From: Thiothrix subterranea
Lineage (GTDB): Bacteria; Pseudomonadota; Gammaproteobacteria; Thiotrichales; Thiotrichaceae
Assembly: GCF_030930995.1 (NCBI RefSeq)
Contig: NZ_CP133217.1
Span: forward strand, 1,850,001-1,914,000
Direction: 5' to 3'
Length of the DNA: 64,000 nt
The translations under genes were made by a program, and so were the position numbers. Shown one piece after another: positions 17,833 through 26,165 of this stretch (the stretch's first letter is position 1; each line of letters begins with the position of its first letter). A model generated the notes under the pieces. It was not told the DNA's origin. It did not search any database and worked only from the letters and a program-made list of their open reading frames with translations.

Positions 17833-18138
17833 TTATATCAATGGGTGTTCATAAGTCCCAAAGGTATGTGATGGCAAGCGAATCCGCAACAGGGATGACG
17901 CCGTTGCCAACGAAATCGCCCCGTGCGCTACGCTATCGTTAGGGGAGATAATGTAATCCGGTACGCCGCACAATGTGTCGCTACTGGCATGGTATGCCCG
18001 ATCAATATCATTGCCTGCTTCAAACACCGTGAAGTAAGCGTTCTGGTAGCGCTCAGCTTGGATGCGTGCGTTACGACAGGCTTCCGCAAAAGTCTTATGT
18101 GTTGAGTGATAAGTGCCATCAAGAAAAACCTTGAACAT
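17833..18138 (-). CDS. Small paralogous protein A, 101 aa, unknown function
   Basis: The ATG at 18138 is preceded by AGGAG at ideal spacing; a 7-codon longer frame has no such site. The first ~65 residues parallel the gene at 18442: both begin MFKV, then (D/N)G, then STH, AC, AR, QA, AY-TVF-AG and GVP-YII-P. The C-terminal third is unrelated between the two. There is no signal peptide or membrane helix, so it is probably cytosolic. I do not recognise the family. Both copies have exactly 101 codons and share the same promoter layout with a CRP-like site. Confidence 0.7.
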   Translation of the reverse strand: MFKVFLDGTYHSTHKTFAEACRNARIQAERYQNAYFTVFEAGNDIDRAYHASSDTLCGVPDYIISPNDSVAHGAISLATASSLLRIRLPSHTFGTYEHPLI

Positions 18139-18171
18139 GTGAAAACTCCTGTCTGCCATTCATGTTGCTAT

Positions 18172-18221
18172 GAGATGAAGAATAGGGGAATTGTTTGCGT
18201 CGATATGTGACAGCAAACACA
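18172..18221 (-). promoter_or_regulatory. CRP-like class II promoter of small protein A
   Basis: On the minus strand, TGTGT-N6-TCACA (18206-18221) is close to the CRP/Vfr consensus TGTGA-N6-TCACA. A -10-like TATTCT lies at 18179-18184. With transcription starting near 18172, the site centre is at about -41.5, the class II activation position. The same spacing occurs upstream of the paralog. Confidence 0.6.
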
Positions 18222-18311
18222 CAATAGGAAAAACATCGATCAAATATTTTTTGTTTATTTTTGTTTTTATTTATGATGTTTGAGGTTTTGCAGCGGTGAA
18301 GCGTACCCAAA

Positions 18312-18336
18312 GAAAAAGCGGGGACATGCCCCGCTT
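18312..18336 (-). terminator. Terminator after small protein B
   Basis: An 8-base stem (AAGCGGGG / CCCCGCTT) with a 5-base loop is followed on the minus strand by TTTCTTT. It lies about 105 bases downstream of the 18442 gene stop. Confidence 0.7.
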
Positions 18337-18441
18337 GAAGATGCTTTGTGTATTCAGCAGGTAGCCCCATCTGCTGAACACGCAAAGACTGTTTAACGAA
18401 CAACCTACTGCTCGTTTAGCCCTATTTTTATTGAGTTGTTT

Positions 18442-18747
18442 TTAGAAGCCCCTGGCGATCCCGACTGAATGGCGGGCGGCGGCCGCGACCAAATTACCGA
18501 TGCCTGCACTGCGCTGTTCTTCACGGTTCTCGGTGATAGCACGCGCATGAGGGGTGATGATGTAGGCCGGTACACCTTTCATCATGGCTTTTTCAGTATC
18601 CAGCCCTGGCTTGGTGGTTTTACCTGCTGCAAATACCGTGACGTAGGCGCGTTGATCAAGAATGGCTTGCGTCCGTGCATAGCGGCAAGCACTGCTGAGT
18701 GTCTCGTGTGTGGAGTCAAAACTCCCGTTAATATAGACTTTAAACAT
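18442..18747 (-). CDS. Small paralogous protein B, 101 aa, unknown function
   Basis: The ATG at 18747 is preceded by GGGAG. The N-terminal 65 residues match protein A, including the shared motifs 'STHETLSSACRYAR', 'AYVTVFAAGK' and 'GVPAYIITP'. The C-terminus is Ala/Gly-rich and different. No family is recognised. The duplicated gene with preserved regulation but diverged tail suggests a modular protein whose N-terminal domain is the conserved part. The upstream CRP-like site and the minus-strand terminator make it a single-gene unit. Confidence 0.7.
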   Translation of the reverse strand: MFKVYINGSFDSTHETLSSACRYARTQAILDQRAYVTVFAAGKTTKPGLDTEKAMMKGVPAYIITPHARAITENREEQRSAGIGNLVAAAARHSVGIARGF

Positions 18748-18776
18748 CGTGTTAGCTCCCGTCGTGTCGTTTCCTG

Positions 18777-18826
18777 TAGGTGCAGAATAGGTAAAAAACC
18801 GCCGCTAGAATGTGATAGCGAACACA
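18777..18826 (-). promoter_or_regulatory. CRP-like class II promoter of small protein B
   Basis: The minus strand carries TGTGT-N6-TCACA (18811-18826) and TATTCT (18784-18789). The distance between the two blocks is the same as upstream of protein A, so both genes likely share one activator. The assignment to CRP rather than another CRP/FNR-family member is inference. Confidence 0.6.
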
Positions 18827-19110
18827 CTTTTTCTTTTTTTACTCAAAAGTTTTTTATTCTCTATTTTCTTGGTTTATTAATAATAATTTAATTGATTTGA
18901 TAATTAAATTTTATGATGATGCGCGAATGTGTGCAAAAAATATTTCATTCAGGTAAAATGCTGCAATGCCGCATCACACCTCACTTTGTCGGTCGCTTTC
19001 GGCAAGATTGTCGACAATCTTATGAAAAATCGGTTAAGCACCGCTAGAAATGACCGACCTTCCCGTTCTATTATCTGCACTTCCTTATCCTTAGCTCTTT
19101 GAAGGTGAAT
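18827..19110. promoter_or_regulatory. Intergenic region with 18-bp palindrome upstream of mqo
   Basis: This divergent intergenic region is AT-rich on its left side. At 19004-19021 it holds a perfect 18-base palindrome centred on TTGTCGACAA, about 90 bases before the mqo ATG, so it could be an operator. The core TTGTCGACA recurs at 20572 (inside the mqo end) and at 20646 (between mqo and aceA). No small gene is supported here. Confidence 0.45.
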
Positions 19111-20613
19111 ATGGTTGCGAAGAATGTAAACGTGGTGCTGGTAGGCGCAGGCACAATGAGTGCTACCTTGGGCGTGTTGCTGAAACAGCTAAACCCATTG
19201 TTGACAATCAGCATCATTGAGCGTCTGGATGATGTGGCGATGGAAAGCACCAGCGGCTGGAATAATGCCGGTACGGGTCACGCCGCCTATTGTGAATTGA
19301 ATTACACCCCAGAGAAAGCCGATGGCTCGGTAGACGCGAGTAAAGCGTTTGCAATCAACGAGTCATTTGAGCGTACCCTGCAATTTTGGTCGTATTTGGT
19401 GCAGCAAGAAGCCTTGCCAGAGCCGCCATCCTTCATTAATCCGACCCCGCACTTGAGCTTTGTGTGGGGTGAAAAAAACGTTGATTTTTTACGCAAACGC
19501 TTTGAGGTGCTGAGCCAACACCCGATGTTCGCAGGCATGGAATACAGTGAAGACCCTGCTGTCTTGAAAGTTTGGATGCCACTGGTGATGAACGGGCGCG
19601 ATCCCAACCAGCGCGTCGCCGGAACACGGGTGCTGCACGGTTCGGATGTGAATTTCGGCTCATTGACGCGCAGCATGATCGGCTATTTGCAGAACTTTGA
19701 TAACGTTGACGTTCTTGTCAAGCACGAGGTGAAAAGCCTGCGCAAACAAGCCGATGGCAAATGGCGCATTATGACCCAAGAAACCGATAGCATTTTAGAC
19801 ACGCTGACCCTGACGGCAGATTTTGTGTTTTTAGGCGCTGGCGGTGGTGCTTTGCCATTGTTGCAAAAATCCGGCATTGAAGAGGGTAAGGGTTATGGTG
19901 GTTTTCCTGTTAGTGGTCAATGGTTGGTCTGTAAAAAGCCAGAAATTGTGAGCCAACACTTTGCCAAGGTCTACGGCAAAGCGTCGATTGGTGCGCCGCC
20001 AATGTCAGTGCCGCATTTGGATACGCGCATTATTGATGGTGAAAAAGCGTTGTTGTTTGGGCCGTTTGCCGGTTTCACCACCAAATTCCTCAAAGAAGGT
20101 TCGGTGTTGGATTTGGTCGAGTCGATCAAGCCGAACAATTTATTGCCAATGGCAAAGGTGGGTTTGAGCAGTTTTGACCTGATTCGCTACTTGGTGTCGG
20201 AAGTGATGCAGAACCATGATTCACGCATGGACGCTTTGCGCGAATATTATCCCGAAGCACGTGATGAAGACTGGACATTGGCGAGTGCCGGTCAACGGGT
20301 ACAAATCATTAAAAAAGACCCCGTGAAAGGCGGCAAGTTGGAATTCGGTACCGAGGTTATCACCGCTGCCGATGGCTCACTGGCAGGATTGCTGGGTGCG
20401 TCTCCCGGTGCGTCGGTCACGGTGACGGCAATGTTGCAAGTGTTGGAGAAATGTTTTGCGACAGAAATGGCATCCGCTGCGTGGAAAACCAAGCTGAAGG
20501 CGATGATTCCCTCTTATGGCGAGTCGTTGGTGAATAACACCGCGTTGCTCCAAGAAGTGCGTGCATCCACATTGTCGACATTGGGTTTAATCAAATTAGC
20601 GTCTGATCATTGA
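19111..20613 (+). CDS. mqo: Malate:quinone oxidoreductase
   Basis: This is a 500-residue FAD-dependent peripheral membrane enzyme that oxidises malate to oxaloacetate and passes electrons to quinone. The ATG at 19111 has GAAGGTG upstream; a TTG four codons earlier is less likely. The FAD-binding N-terminus 'VVLVGAGTMSATLGVLLKQL' and the family motif 'STSGWNNAGTGHAAYCELNY' are present. It is followed by aceA, so TCA and glyoxylate-cycle flux genes are adjacent. A palindromic operator-like sequence lies upstream. Confidence 0.95.
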   Translation: MVAKNVNVVLVGAGTMSATLGVLLKQLNPLLTISIIERLDDVAMESTSGWNNAGTGHAAYCELNYTPEKADGSVDASKAFAINESFERTLQFWSYLVQQEALPEPPSFINPTPHLSFVWGEKNVDFLRKRFEVLSQHPMFAGMEYSEDPAVLKVWMPLVMNGRDPNQRVAGTRVLHGSDVNFGSLTRSMIGYLQNFDNVDVLVKHEVKSLRKQADGKWRIMTQETDSILDTLTLTADFVFLGAGGGALPLLQKSGIEEGKGYGGFPVSGQWLVCKKPEIVSQHFAKVYGKASIGAPPMSVPHLDTRIIDGEKALLFGPFAGFTTKFLKEGSVLDLVESIKPNNLLPMAKVGLSSFDLIRYLVSEVMQNHDSRMDALREYYPEARDEDWTLASAGQRVQIIKKDPVKGGKLEFGTEVITAADGSLAGLLGASPGASVTVTAMLQVLEKCFATEMASAAWKTKLKAMIPSYGESLVNNTALLQEVRASTLSTLGLIKLASDH

Positions 20614-20837
20614 CTCAGGCAATGATAAGGATTGAATTAATTTTATTGTCGACAGATTGCCGGTTCATTACTATCCAATCAGCGGATAATTTTAATGGTT
20701 GTCCGACATTCTATAGAAAAAGCAAGATTCGCAGCAGCGAGCAAAGAGATGAACAACGGCTTGTCTTAGGTAACTAAGCACAAATTGCCGACATTTTACC
20801 GGTTTCGTTTACTTTTATTGATTCTGAGGAACACTAC

Positions 20838-22148
20838 ATGACAACTCGTGAAGCACAGATTGCAGCTCTGGAAAAAGACTGGGCAGAAAATCCACGTTGG
20901 GCAAGCGTTAAGCGCACTTACAGTGCGGCTGACGTAGTACGCCTGCGTGGTTCTTTGCAAGTTGATCACACGCTGGCAAAGCGTGGTGCTGCTAAGCTGT
21001 GGGATCTGGTTAACGGCGGCGCGAAAAAAGGCTACGTTAATGCTTTCGGCGCAATCAGCGCGGGTCAAGCGATGCAACAAGCTAAAGCAGGTTTGGAAGC
21101 GGTTTACCTGTCCGGCTGGCAAGTTGCGGCTGACGGCAACACCTCAGAAACCATGTACCCTGACCAATCCCTGTACGCATACGATTCCGTACCAACCATG
21201 GTTCGCCGTATCAACAATACCTTCAAGCGTGCCGACGAAATCCAATGGGGTCGTGGCATCAGCCCAACTGACGAAGGCGGTATCGACTACTTCCTACCTA
21301 TCGTGGCTGACGCAGAAGCCGGTTTCGGTGGCGTGCTGAACGCATTTGAACTGATGAAGAACATGATCACCGCAGGCGCGGCTGGCGTTCACTTTGAAGA
21401 CCAATTGGCAGCAGTAAAGAAATGCGGTCACATGGGCGGCAAAGTATTGGTTCCAACCTCTGAAGCGGTTGAAAAGCTGATTTCTGCACGTTTCGCGGCT
21501 GACGTAATGGGCGTTCCTACCGTTATCTTGGCGCGTACTGACGCTGAAGCGGCTAACCTGATCACGTCTAACCACGATGCCAACGATCAGCCGTTCCTGA
21601 CTGGCGAGCGTACTGCTGAAGGTTTCTACCGCGTCAAGAACGGTCTGGAACAGTCCATCAGCCGTGGCGTGGCTTATGCGCCTTACGCTGACATGGTGTG
21701 GTGCGAAACCGGCAAGCCTGACCTTGGCTTTGCGCGTGAATTCGCTCAAGCGGTACAAGCAGCTTGCCCAGGTCAGTTGTTGTCTTACAACTGCTCACCA
21801 TCTTTCAACTGGAAGAAAAACCTGTCTGACTCACAAATCGCTTCTTTCCAAGAAGATTTGGCAGCAATGGGTTACAAATACCAGTTCATCACTTTGGCGG
21901 GTATCCACGTCAACTGGTACAACACCTTCAAGTTCGCACACGCTTATGCTCGCGGCGAAGGCATGAAGCACTACGTCAACATGGTTCAGGAACCAGAATT
22001 TGCTGCCCGTGAAGAAGGTTACACCTTCGTTTCTCACCAGCAAGAAGTGGGCGTTGGCTACTTCGATGACGTTACTACCGTAATCCAAGGTGGTTCTTCA
22101 TCCGTCACAGCGTTGACTGGCTCTACTGAAGAAGAGCAATTCCATTAA
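20838..22148 (+). CDS. aceA: Isocitrate lyase
   Basis: This is a 436-residue cytosolic enzyme of the glyoxylate cycle that cleaves isocitrate to succinate and glyoxylate. The signature 'KKCGHMGGKVLVPT' holds the catalytic Cys, and 'YNCSPSFNWKKNL' is also typical. The length fits the short bacterial type. A GAGGAA site precedes the ATG. Codons are strongly biased to C/G-ending forms, more than its neighbours, suggesting high expression. No malate synthase gene is in the window. Confidence 0.96.
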   Translation: MTTREAQIAALEKDWAENPRWASVKRTYSAADVVRLRGSLQVDHTLAKRGAAKLWDLVNGGAKKGYVNAFGAISAGQAMQQAKAGLEAVYLSGWQVAADGNTSETMYPDQSLYAYDSVPTMVRRINNTFKRADEIQWGRGISPTDEGGIDYFLPIVADAEAGFGGVLNAFELMKNMITAGAAGVHFEDQLAAVKKCGHMGGKVLVPTSEAVEKLISARFAADVMGVPTVILARTDAEAANLITSNHDANDQPFLTGERTAEGFYRVKNGLEQSISRGVAYAPYADMVWCETGKPDLGFAREFAQAVQAACPGQLLSYNCSPSFNWKKNLSDSQIASFQEDLAAMGYKYQFITLAGIHVNWYNTFKFAHAYARGEGMKHYVNMVQEPEFAAREEGYTFVSHQQEVGVGYFDDVTTVIQGGSSSVTALTGSTEEEQFH

Positions 22149-22156
22149 TTAAGTCA

Positions 22157-22262
22157 GGGGAAACCTCTCCCCGACCCTCCCCTTATCAGGGAAGGGAGTA
22201 AGAATGGAACGCCCCTCTTGTTCCTCCCCTGATAAGGGGAGGTTAAGAGGGGTTTCTTTTTT
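22157..22262. repeat. Imperfect long inverted repeat (REP/terminator-like)
   Basis: Two arms of about 35 bases, containing CCTCCCCTTATCAGGG and CCCCTGATAAGGGGAGG, can form a long hairpin followed by a T-run (TTTCTTTTTTT). It can terminate aceA transcription. Its C/G-block style resembles intergenic repetitive elements, and a similar CCCCTC...GAGGGG element sits at 24908. Confidence 0.65.
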
Positions 22263-22276
22263 TAAGGAGATGAAAT

Positions 22277-22765
22277 ATGACATTTAAAACAGCCGACCTC
22301 TTAGACGACAACGAAGACAAGCCACTGCAAGTGGTGCAACCGGGTTTCAACAACTACGGTGGTCGTTCTAAATTTGCAGGCGAAATCGTCACCATCAAGA
22401 TTTACGAAGACAATTCGCTGGTACGTGAGCTGGTTGCCGAAGATGGCAAAGGCAAAGTATTGGTGGTTGATGGCGGTGGTTCTACCCGTTGCGCTCTGCT
22501 GGGCGATATGCTCGCTGAAAAAGCGGTGAAAAACGGTTGGAACGGCATTGTTGTTTACGGTCTGATCCGCGATTCCGTCGACATTGGGCAGATGGACATT
22601 GGTGTAAAAGCCCTCGGCACTTTGCCGCTGAAGAGCGTCAAGCGTGGTGTCGGTTTGCGTAACGAAGTGGTGCGTTTCCACGACGTGACGTTCACACCCG
22701 GTCAATACCTGTATTCGGATGAGGACGGGATGATCGTGTCTCCCGTCCCCTTACTCGGCGAATAA
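22277..22765 (+). CDS. rraA: RraA-family protein
   Basis: This is a 162-residue RraA fold protein. The segment '[20 protein letters not shown]' and '[12 protein letters not shown]' match RraA, which in E. coli binds and inhibits RNase E. Related proteins are aldolases (HMG aldolase/oxaloacetate decarboxylase) with the motif GGGxxR and Asp. AAGGAG precedes the ATG. Its place after aceA may reflect only gene order. Confidence 0.9.
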   Translation: MTFKTADLLDDNEDKPLQVVQPGFNNYGGRSKFAGEIVTIKIYEDNSLVRELVAEDGKGKVLVVDGGGSTRCALLGDMLAEKAVKNGWNGIVVYGLIRDSVDIGQMDIGVKALGTLPLKSVKRGVGLRNEVVRFHDVTFTPGQYLYSDEDGMIVSPVPLLGE

Positions 22766-22775
22766 GCGGAATAAA

Positions 22776-24368
22776 CTACTTATCCAACTGGAAATTCAGC
22801 TCATTACTGTCTTTTTTGGCTGGCTCTGGTGGTTTTGCCGGAGCTTGCCCATCCAGATTAAACTGCAATTCATTACTGCCTGAACTCGCTGCCGGTTTGC
22901 TGCTGCTTTCCATCTGGAAATTGATTTCTTGACCCTTCGGCGCAGGTGCATGACCCTTATCCAGCAAGGTTGTCACCAACCCCGGTGAGAACATCACGAT
23001 CAACGTCATGATCATTTGCAGCCCGACCCACGGCAATGCTCCCCAGTAAATATCGCTGCTTTTCACCTCTTTCGGCGCAACCCCGCGCAAATAGAACAGC
23101 GCAAACCCAAACGGCGGGTGCATGAACGAGGTCTGGATATTCACGCTCAAGGTAATCCCGAACCAGATCAACGCGCCCGTTGCTGCTGCCTGTTCATTGC
23201 CGCCAAAACTTGCCAGTAACACGGGGGTGAGAATCTTCTGCGCAACAGGTGCAAGCAACGGCACGAGAATGAACACGATCTCAAAAAAGTCTAGGAAGAA
23301 CGCGAGGAAGAAAATAAACAGGTTGACGATCAGCATGAAACTGACCCAGCCACCGGGCAAATCCGAAAACAGGCTTTCCACCCAATGCCCACCATCTACG
23401 CCCTGGAAGACTACCGAAAACGTGGTTGCGCCGATTAGGATGAAGATGACCATTGAAGTAATGCGTGCGGTATTTTTGTAGGCTTGCTTAATCAGACTCC
23501 ACCATTCTGCCGTACCGCCCAACTGTTTACGTCGCAGGTAGGCCAGAAAGACAGCACCCATTGCACCCATTGCACCGGATTCGGTTGGGGTGGCAATGCC
23601 CAGCATGATCGTCCCCAACACCAAGAAAATCAGCACGGCGGTCGGAATAATGCCGCGCAAGGCTTTCTTCCACAGGGCTGAACCTTTCAGTGTAATTTCA
23701 TTTTCAGGAATGCCGGGCAACCATTCGGGTTTGATGCGCGTGAGGAAAAACGTGTAGAGCATGAACAAGCCGATTTGCATGGCAGCCGGAATCCACGCGC
23801 CCAGATACATGCTGCCCACGTCGGCACTCGCGGTCGGTGTTTTCAACTGGTCAGCTAAAATAATCAGTACCAACGACGGTGGGACAATCTGCGCAATTGT
23901 GCCCGAAGCCGCCAATACGCCCGTGGTGTAGCGCATGTTGTAGCCATAACGCATCATCACCGGCAGTGAAATCATCGCCATGGCAATCACTTGCGCCGCG
24001 ACCGTGCCAGTAATTGCCCCCAGCACAAAACTCACCAGAATCACCGAATAACCCAAGCCGCCGCGCACCCGTCCGAACAATTGCCCCATTGAGTCGAGCA
24101 TGTCTTCGGCAAGGCGGCTACGTTCCAGCACCGCGCCCATGAAGGTAAAAAACGGTATCGCCAGCAACAATTCGTTGGCAATGACACTGCCAAAAATCCG
24201 CTGTGGAATCGCTTGCAAAAAAGACAGGGTGAAAAAGCCCATTTCAATCGAAATAAAGCCAAAAAACAGCCCGACCGCCATCAAGGAAAAGGCGACAGGG
24301 AAGCCGACCAGCATGAACAACACCAGCCCCGCAAACATTAGCAGGGGCATCATTTCCAAGGTAATCAT
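22776..24368 (-). CDS. dctM: TRAP transporter large permease DctM with repeat tail
   Basis: This is a 530-residue inner-membrane protein with about 12 transmembrane helices, the ion-coupled channel subunit of a TRAP transporter. Typical segments are 'FFTFMGAVLERSRLAEDML' and 'GTIAQIVPPSLVLIILADQL'. Most DctM proteins are ~430-450 residues. This one has a cytosolic or periplasmic tail (~475-530) in which a short motif occurs three times: EINFQME, NELQFNLD and NELNFQLD. The start overlaps dctQ by 4 bases. Confidence 0.93.
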   Translation of the reverse strand: MITLEMMPLLMFAGLVLFMLVGFPVAFSLMAVGLFFGFISIEMGFFTLSFLQAIPQRIFGSVIANELLLAIPFFTFMGAVLERSRLAEDMLDSMGQLFGRVRGGLGYSVILVSFVLGAITGTVAAQVIAMAMISLPVMMRYGYNMRYTTGVLAASGTIAQIVPPSLVLIILADQLKTPTASADVGSMYLGAWIPAAMQIGLFMLYTFFLTRIKPEWLPGIPENEITLKGSALWKKALRGIIPTAVLIFLVLGTIMLGIATPTESGAMGAMGAVFLAYLRRKQLGGTAEWWSLIKQAYKNTARITSMVIFILIGATTFSVVFQGVDGGHWVESLFSDLPGGWVSFMLIVNLFIFFLAFFLDFFEIVFILVPLLAPVAQKILTPVLLASFGGNEQAAATGALIWFGITLSVNIQTSFMHPPFGFALFYLRGVAPKEVKSSDIYWGALPWVGLQMIMTLIVMFSPGLVTTLLDKGHAPAPKGQEINFQMESSSKPAASSGSNELQFNLDGQAPAKPPEPAKKDSNELNFQLDK

Positions 24369-24901
24369 TGTTCTGGCCTCTCGTAGTGAGTATCAAGCTG
24401 GATCTCGCCTTTGAGCGCGGCGAAGCGTTTCACCAGTTCCGATAAGCCTTGCAGGACTAGTAAGCCGAAGCCTAGGGGGAGCATGAGTTTGATGGGGTAG
24501 CGCGGTAAGCCGCCGGAATTGCTGGAATGTTCCATGATGTCCCATGACGGTAAAAACAGCGTTTTCCATGACAGCCATGCGAACAGGGTGCAGGCGGGGA
24601 GCAGGAATAGCAGTAGGCCGAAAATGTCGATCCACAAGCGGGTGCGGTCGGAAACGTTGCCGTAAATAATGTCAACGCGCACATGCCCGTTTTGCGCGAG
24701 TGTGTAAGATGCGCCTAGCATGACGGCTGCACCGAACAAATACCACTGCAATTCCAGCGGCCAGTTGTCGCTGATGTCGAGGCTGTAGCGGAGTAGGGCG
24801 TTGCCTGCACTGACGACGCAGGCGAGCAGAATTAAGACGTTGGCGAGTTGCCCGAACTTGTCGTTCATCGCGTCAACGGCACGTGAAAAGGTTAGTAGCA
24901 T
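24365..24901 (-). CDS. dctQ: TRAP transporter small permease DctQ
   Basis: This is a 178-residue protein with four predicted transmembrane helices ('LANVLILLACVVSAGNALLR', 'LQWYLFGAAVMLGASYTLA' and two more). It has the DctQ family pattern, where it pairs with DctM. It overlaps dctM by 4 bases. Confidence 0.9.
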   Translation of the reverse strand: MLLTFSRAVDAMNDKFGQLANVLILLACVVSAGNALLRYSLDISDNWPLELQWYLFGAAVMLGASYTLAQNGHVRVDIIYGNVSDRTRLWIDIFGLLLFLLPACTLFAWLSWKTLFLPSWDIMEHSSNSGGLPRYPIKLMLPLGFGLLVLQGLSELVKRFAALKGEIQLDTHYERPEQ

Positions 24902-24907
24902 GAAGAG

Positions 24908-24948
24908 TTCCCCTCACCCCAACCCCTCTCCCTCAAGGGGCGAGGGGC
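24908..24948. repeat. C/G-block inverted repeat between dctP and dctQ
   Basis: CCCCTC with CCTCTCCCTC pairs with AAGGGGCGAGGGG. It may be a REP-like element or an mRNA processing hairpin that lets dctP be expressed above dctQM. Confidence 0.5.
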
Positions 24949-24962
24949 TAAGATGCCAATCG

Positions 24963-26075
24963 TTAGAGTTTTTTGGCGAATGCGAATTTGGCGTAGGATT
25001 GTTCTGCCACGCTAAACCATTGTGCTTGGTTATTGCGGAACACTTTCCAATCATCGTAAATCTTTTTGAACTTGGGGTTGGCTTTGGATTCTTCTTCGTA
25101 AGTTTCCACGGTGGCTTTGAAGCAGGCTTCCATGATTTCGTCGTTGAACTGGCGCAATTTCACATCACCTTGCAACAAGTTAGCGAGGGCTTGCGGGTTA
25201 TTCGCGTCGTACTTCGCCTGCATGTCGTTGTGGGCTTGTTGGCAAGCGGCTTCCCACGCGGCTTTGTAGGCATCCGGCAATTTTTCCCACTGCTCTTTAT
25301 TAACGTAGAACGACATTTGCGGGCCTGCTTCCCACCAACCCGGTGTGTAGTAGTTTTTGACGATTTTGGCGAAACCGAGTTTTTCGTCGTCGTAAGGGCC
25401 GACCCATTCCGCCGCGTCAATCGTGCCTTTTTCCAATGCGGGGTAAATTTCGCCACCGGGTAATTGCTGTGGCACAACGCCGAGTTTGCTCAAGACGCGC
25501 CCTGCAAAACCACCGACGCGGAATTTCAAGCCTTCCAAGTCTTTGACCGTGTTGATTTCTTTGTTGAACCAGCCGCCCATTTGCACGCCGGTATTGCCGC
25601 CCATGAAATTGACGACGTTGTATTCGGCGAAGAGTTCGCGCATTAATTTCATGCCATTGCCGTGCAACATCCATGCGGTTTGTTGACGCGAGGTCAGGCC
25701 GAAGGGTACGGCGCAATCGAAGGCGAGGGCAGGATTTTTGCCGAAATAATAGTAAGAGGCTGTATGACCTGCTTCGACCGTGCCGTTTTGGATGGCATCC
25801 AACACTTGCAGGCCGGGAACAATTTCGCCCGCTGCAAACACTTTGAGGGTGAATTTGCCGCCCGTGATTTTAGCCAGTGCCGTTGCGAGTACGTCGGATG
25901 CGCCGAAAATGGTGTCAAGTGATTTGGGGAAGCTAGAGGTTAAGCGCCAACTGACGGTGGGTAAATCGGCAGTAATCGCTTTTGCCGCTTCATCAGCAGC
26001 CAAAGCAGCACCAGAGGCCGCCACCAGTGCCGCAGCACCCGCAGCGGTTTGTTTCAGAAATGAACGACGTTCCAT
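24963..26075 (-). CDS. dctP: TRAP substrate-binding protein DctP, Tat-exported
   Basis: This is a 370-residue periplasmic binding protein. The ATG at 26075 has AGGAG upstream and gives a twin-arginine signal 'MERRSFLKQTAAGAAALVAA', so it is probably exported folded. The mature part has DctP/TakP features ('GGEIYPALEKGTIDAAEWVG'), the helix-connected region that binds the carboxylate. Tat-dependent binding proteins of this shape often take 2-oxo acids; the ligand is not known from sequence. A repeat hairpin separates it from dctQ. Confidence 0.93.
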   Translation of the reverse strand: MERRSFLKQTAAGAAALVAASGAALAADEAAKAITADLPTVSWRLTSSFPKSLDTIFGASDVLATALAKITGGKFTLKVFAAGEIVPGLQVLDAIQNGTVEAGHTASYYYFGKNPALAFDCAVPFGLTSRQQTAWMLHGNGMKLMRELFAEYNVVNFMGGNTGVQMGGWFNKEINTVKDLEGLKFRVGGFAGRVLSKLGVVPQQLPGGEIYPALEKGTIDAAEWVGPYDDEKLGFAKIVKNYYTPGWWEAGPQMSFYVNKEQWEKLPDAYKAAWEAACQQAHNDMQAKYDANNPQALANLLQGDVKLRQFNDEIMEACFKATVETYEEESKANPKFKKIYDDWKVFRNNQAQWFSVAEQSYAKFAFAKKL

Positions 26076-26122
26076 AGTTTCTCCTCTTTCTCGTTTGTAG
26101 TGCAAGGTGTGAGTGTAGCGCA

Positions 26123-26128
26123 TATAAT
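26123..26128 (+). promoter_or_regulatory. Candidate -10 box of argG
   Basis: TATAAT lies 38 bases upstream of the argG ATG; no good -35 box is seen at 17 bases. The region is a short divergent spacer with dctP. Confidence 0.4.
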
Positions 26129-26165
26129 GCGCGGTTTCGATTACCACAACGGGAACACTTAAAAC

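Noticed and set aside
24801-25463. 220-aa plus-strand ORF
   Set aside because: Antisense to dctP and dctQ; Phe/Val-rich shadow frame.
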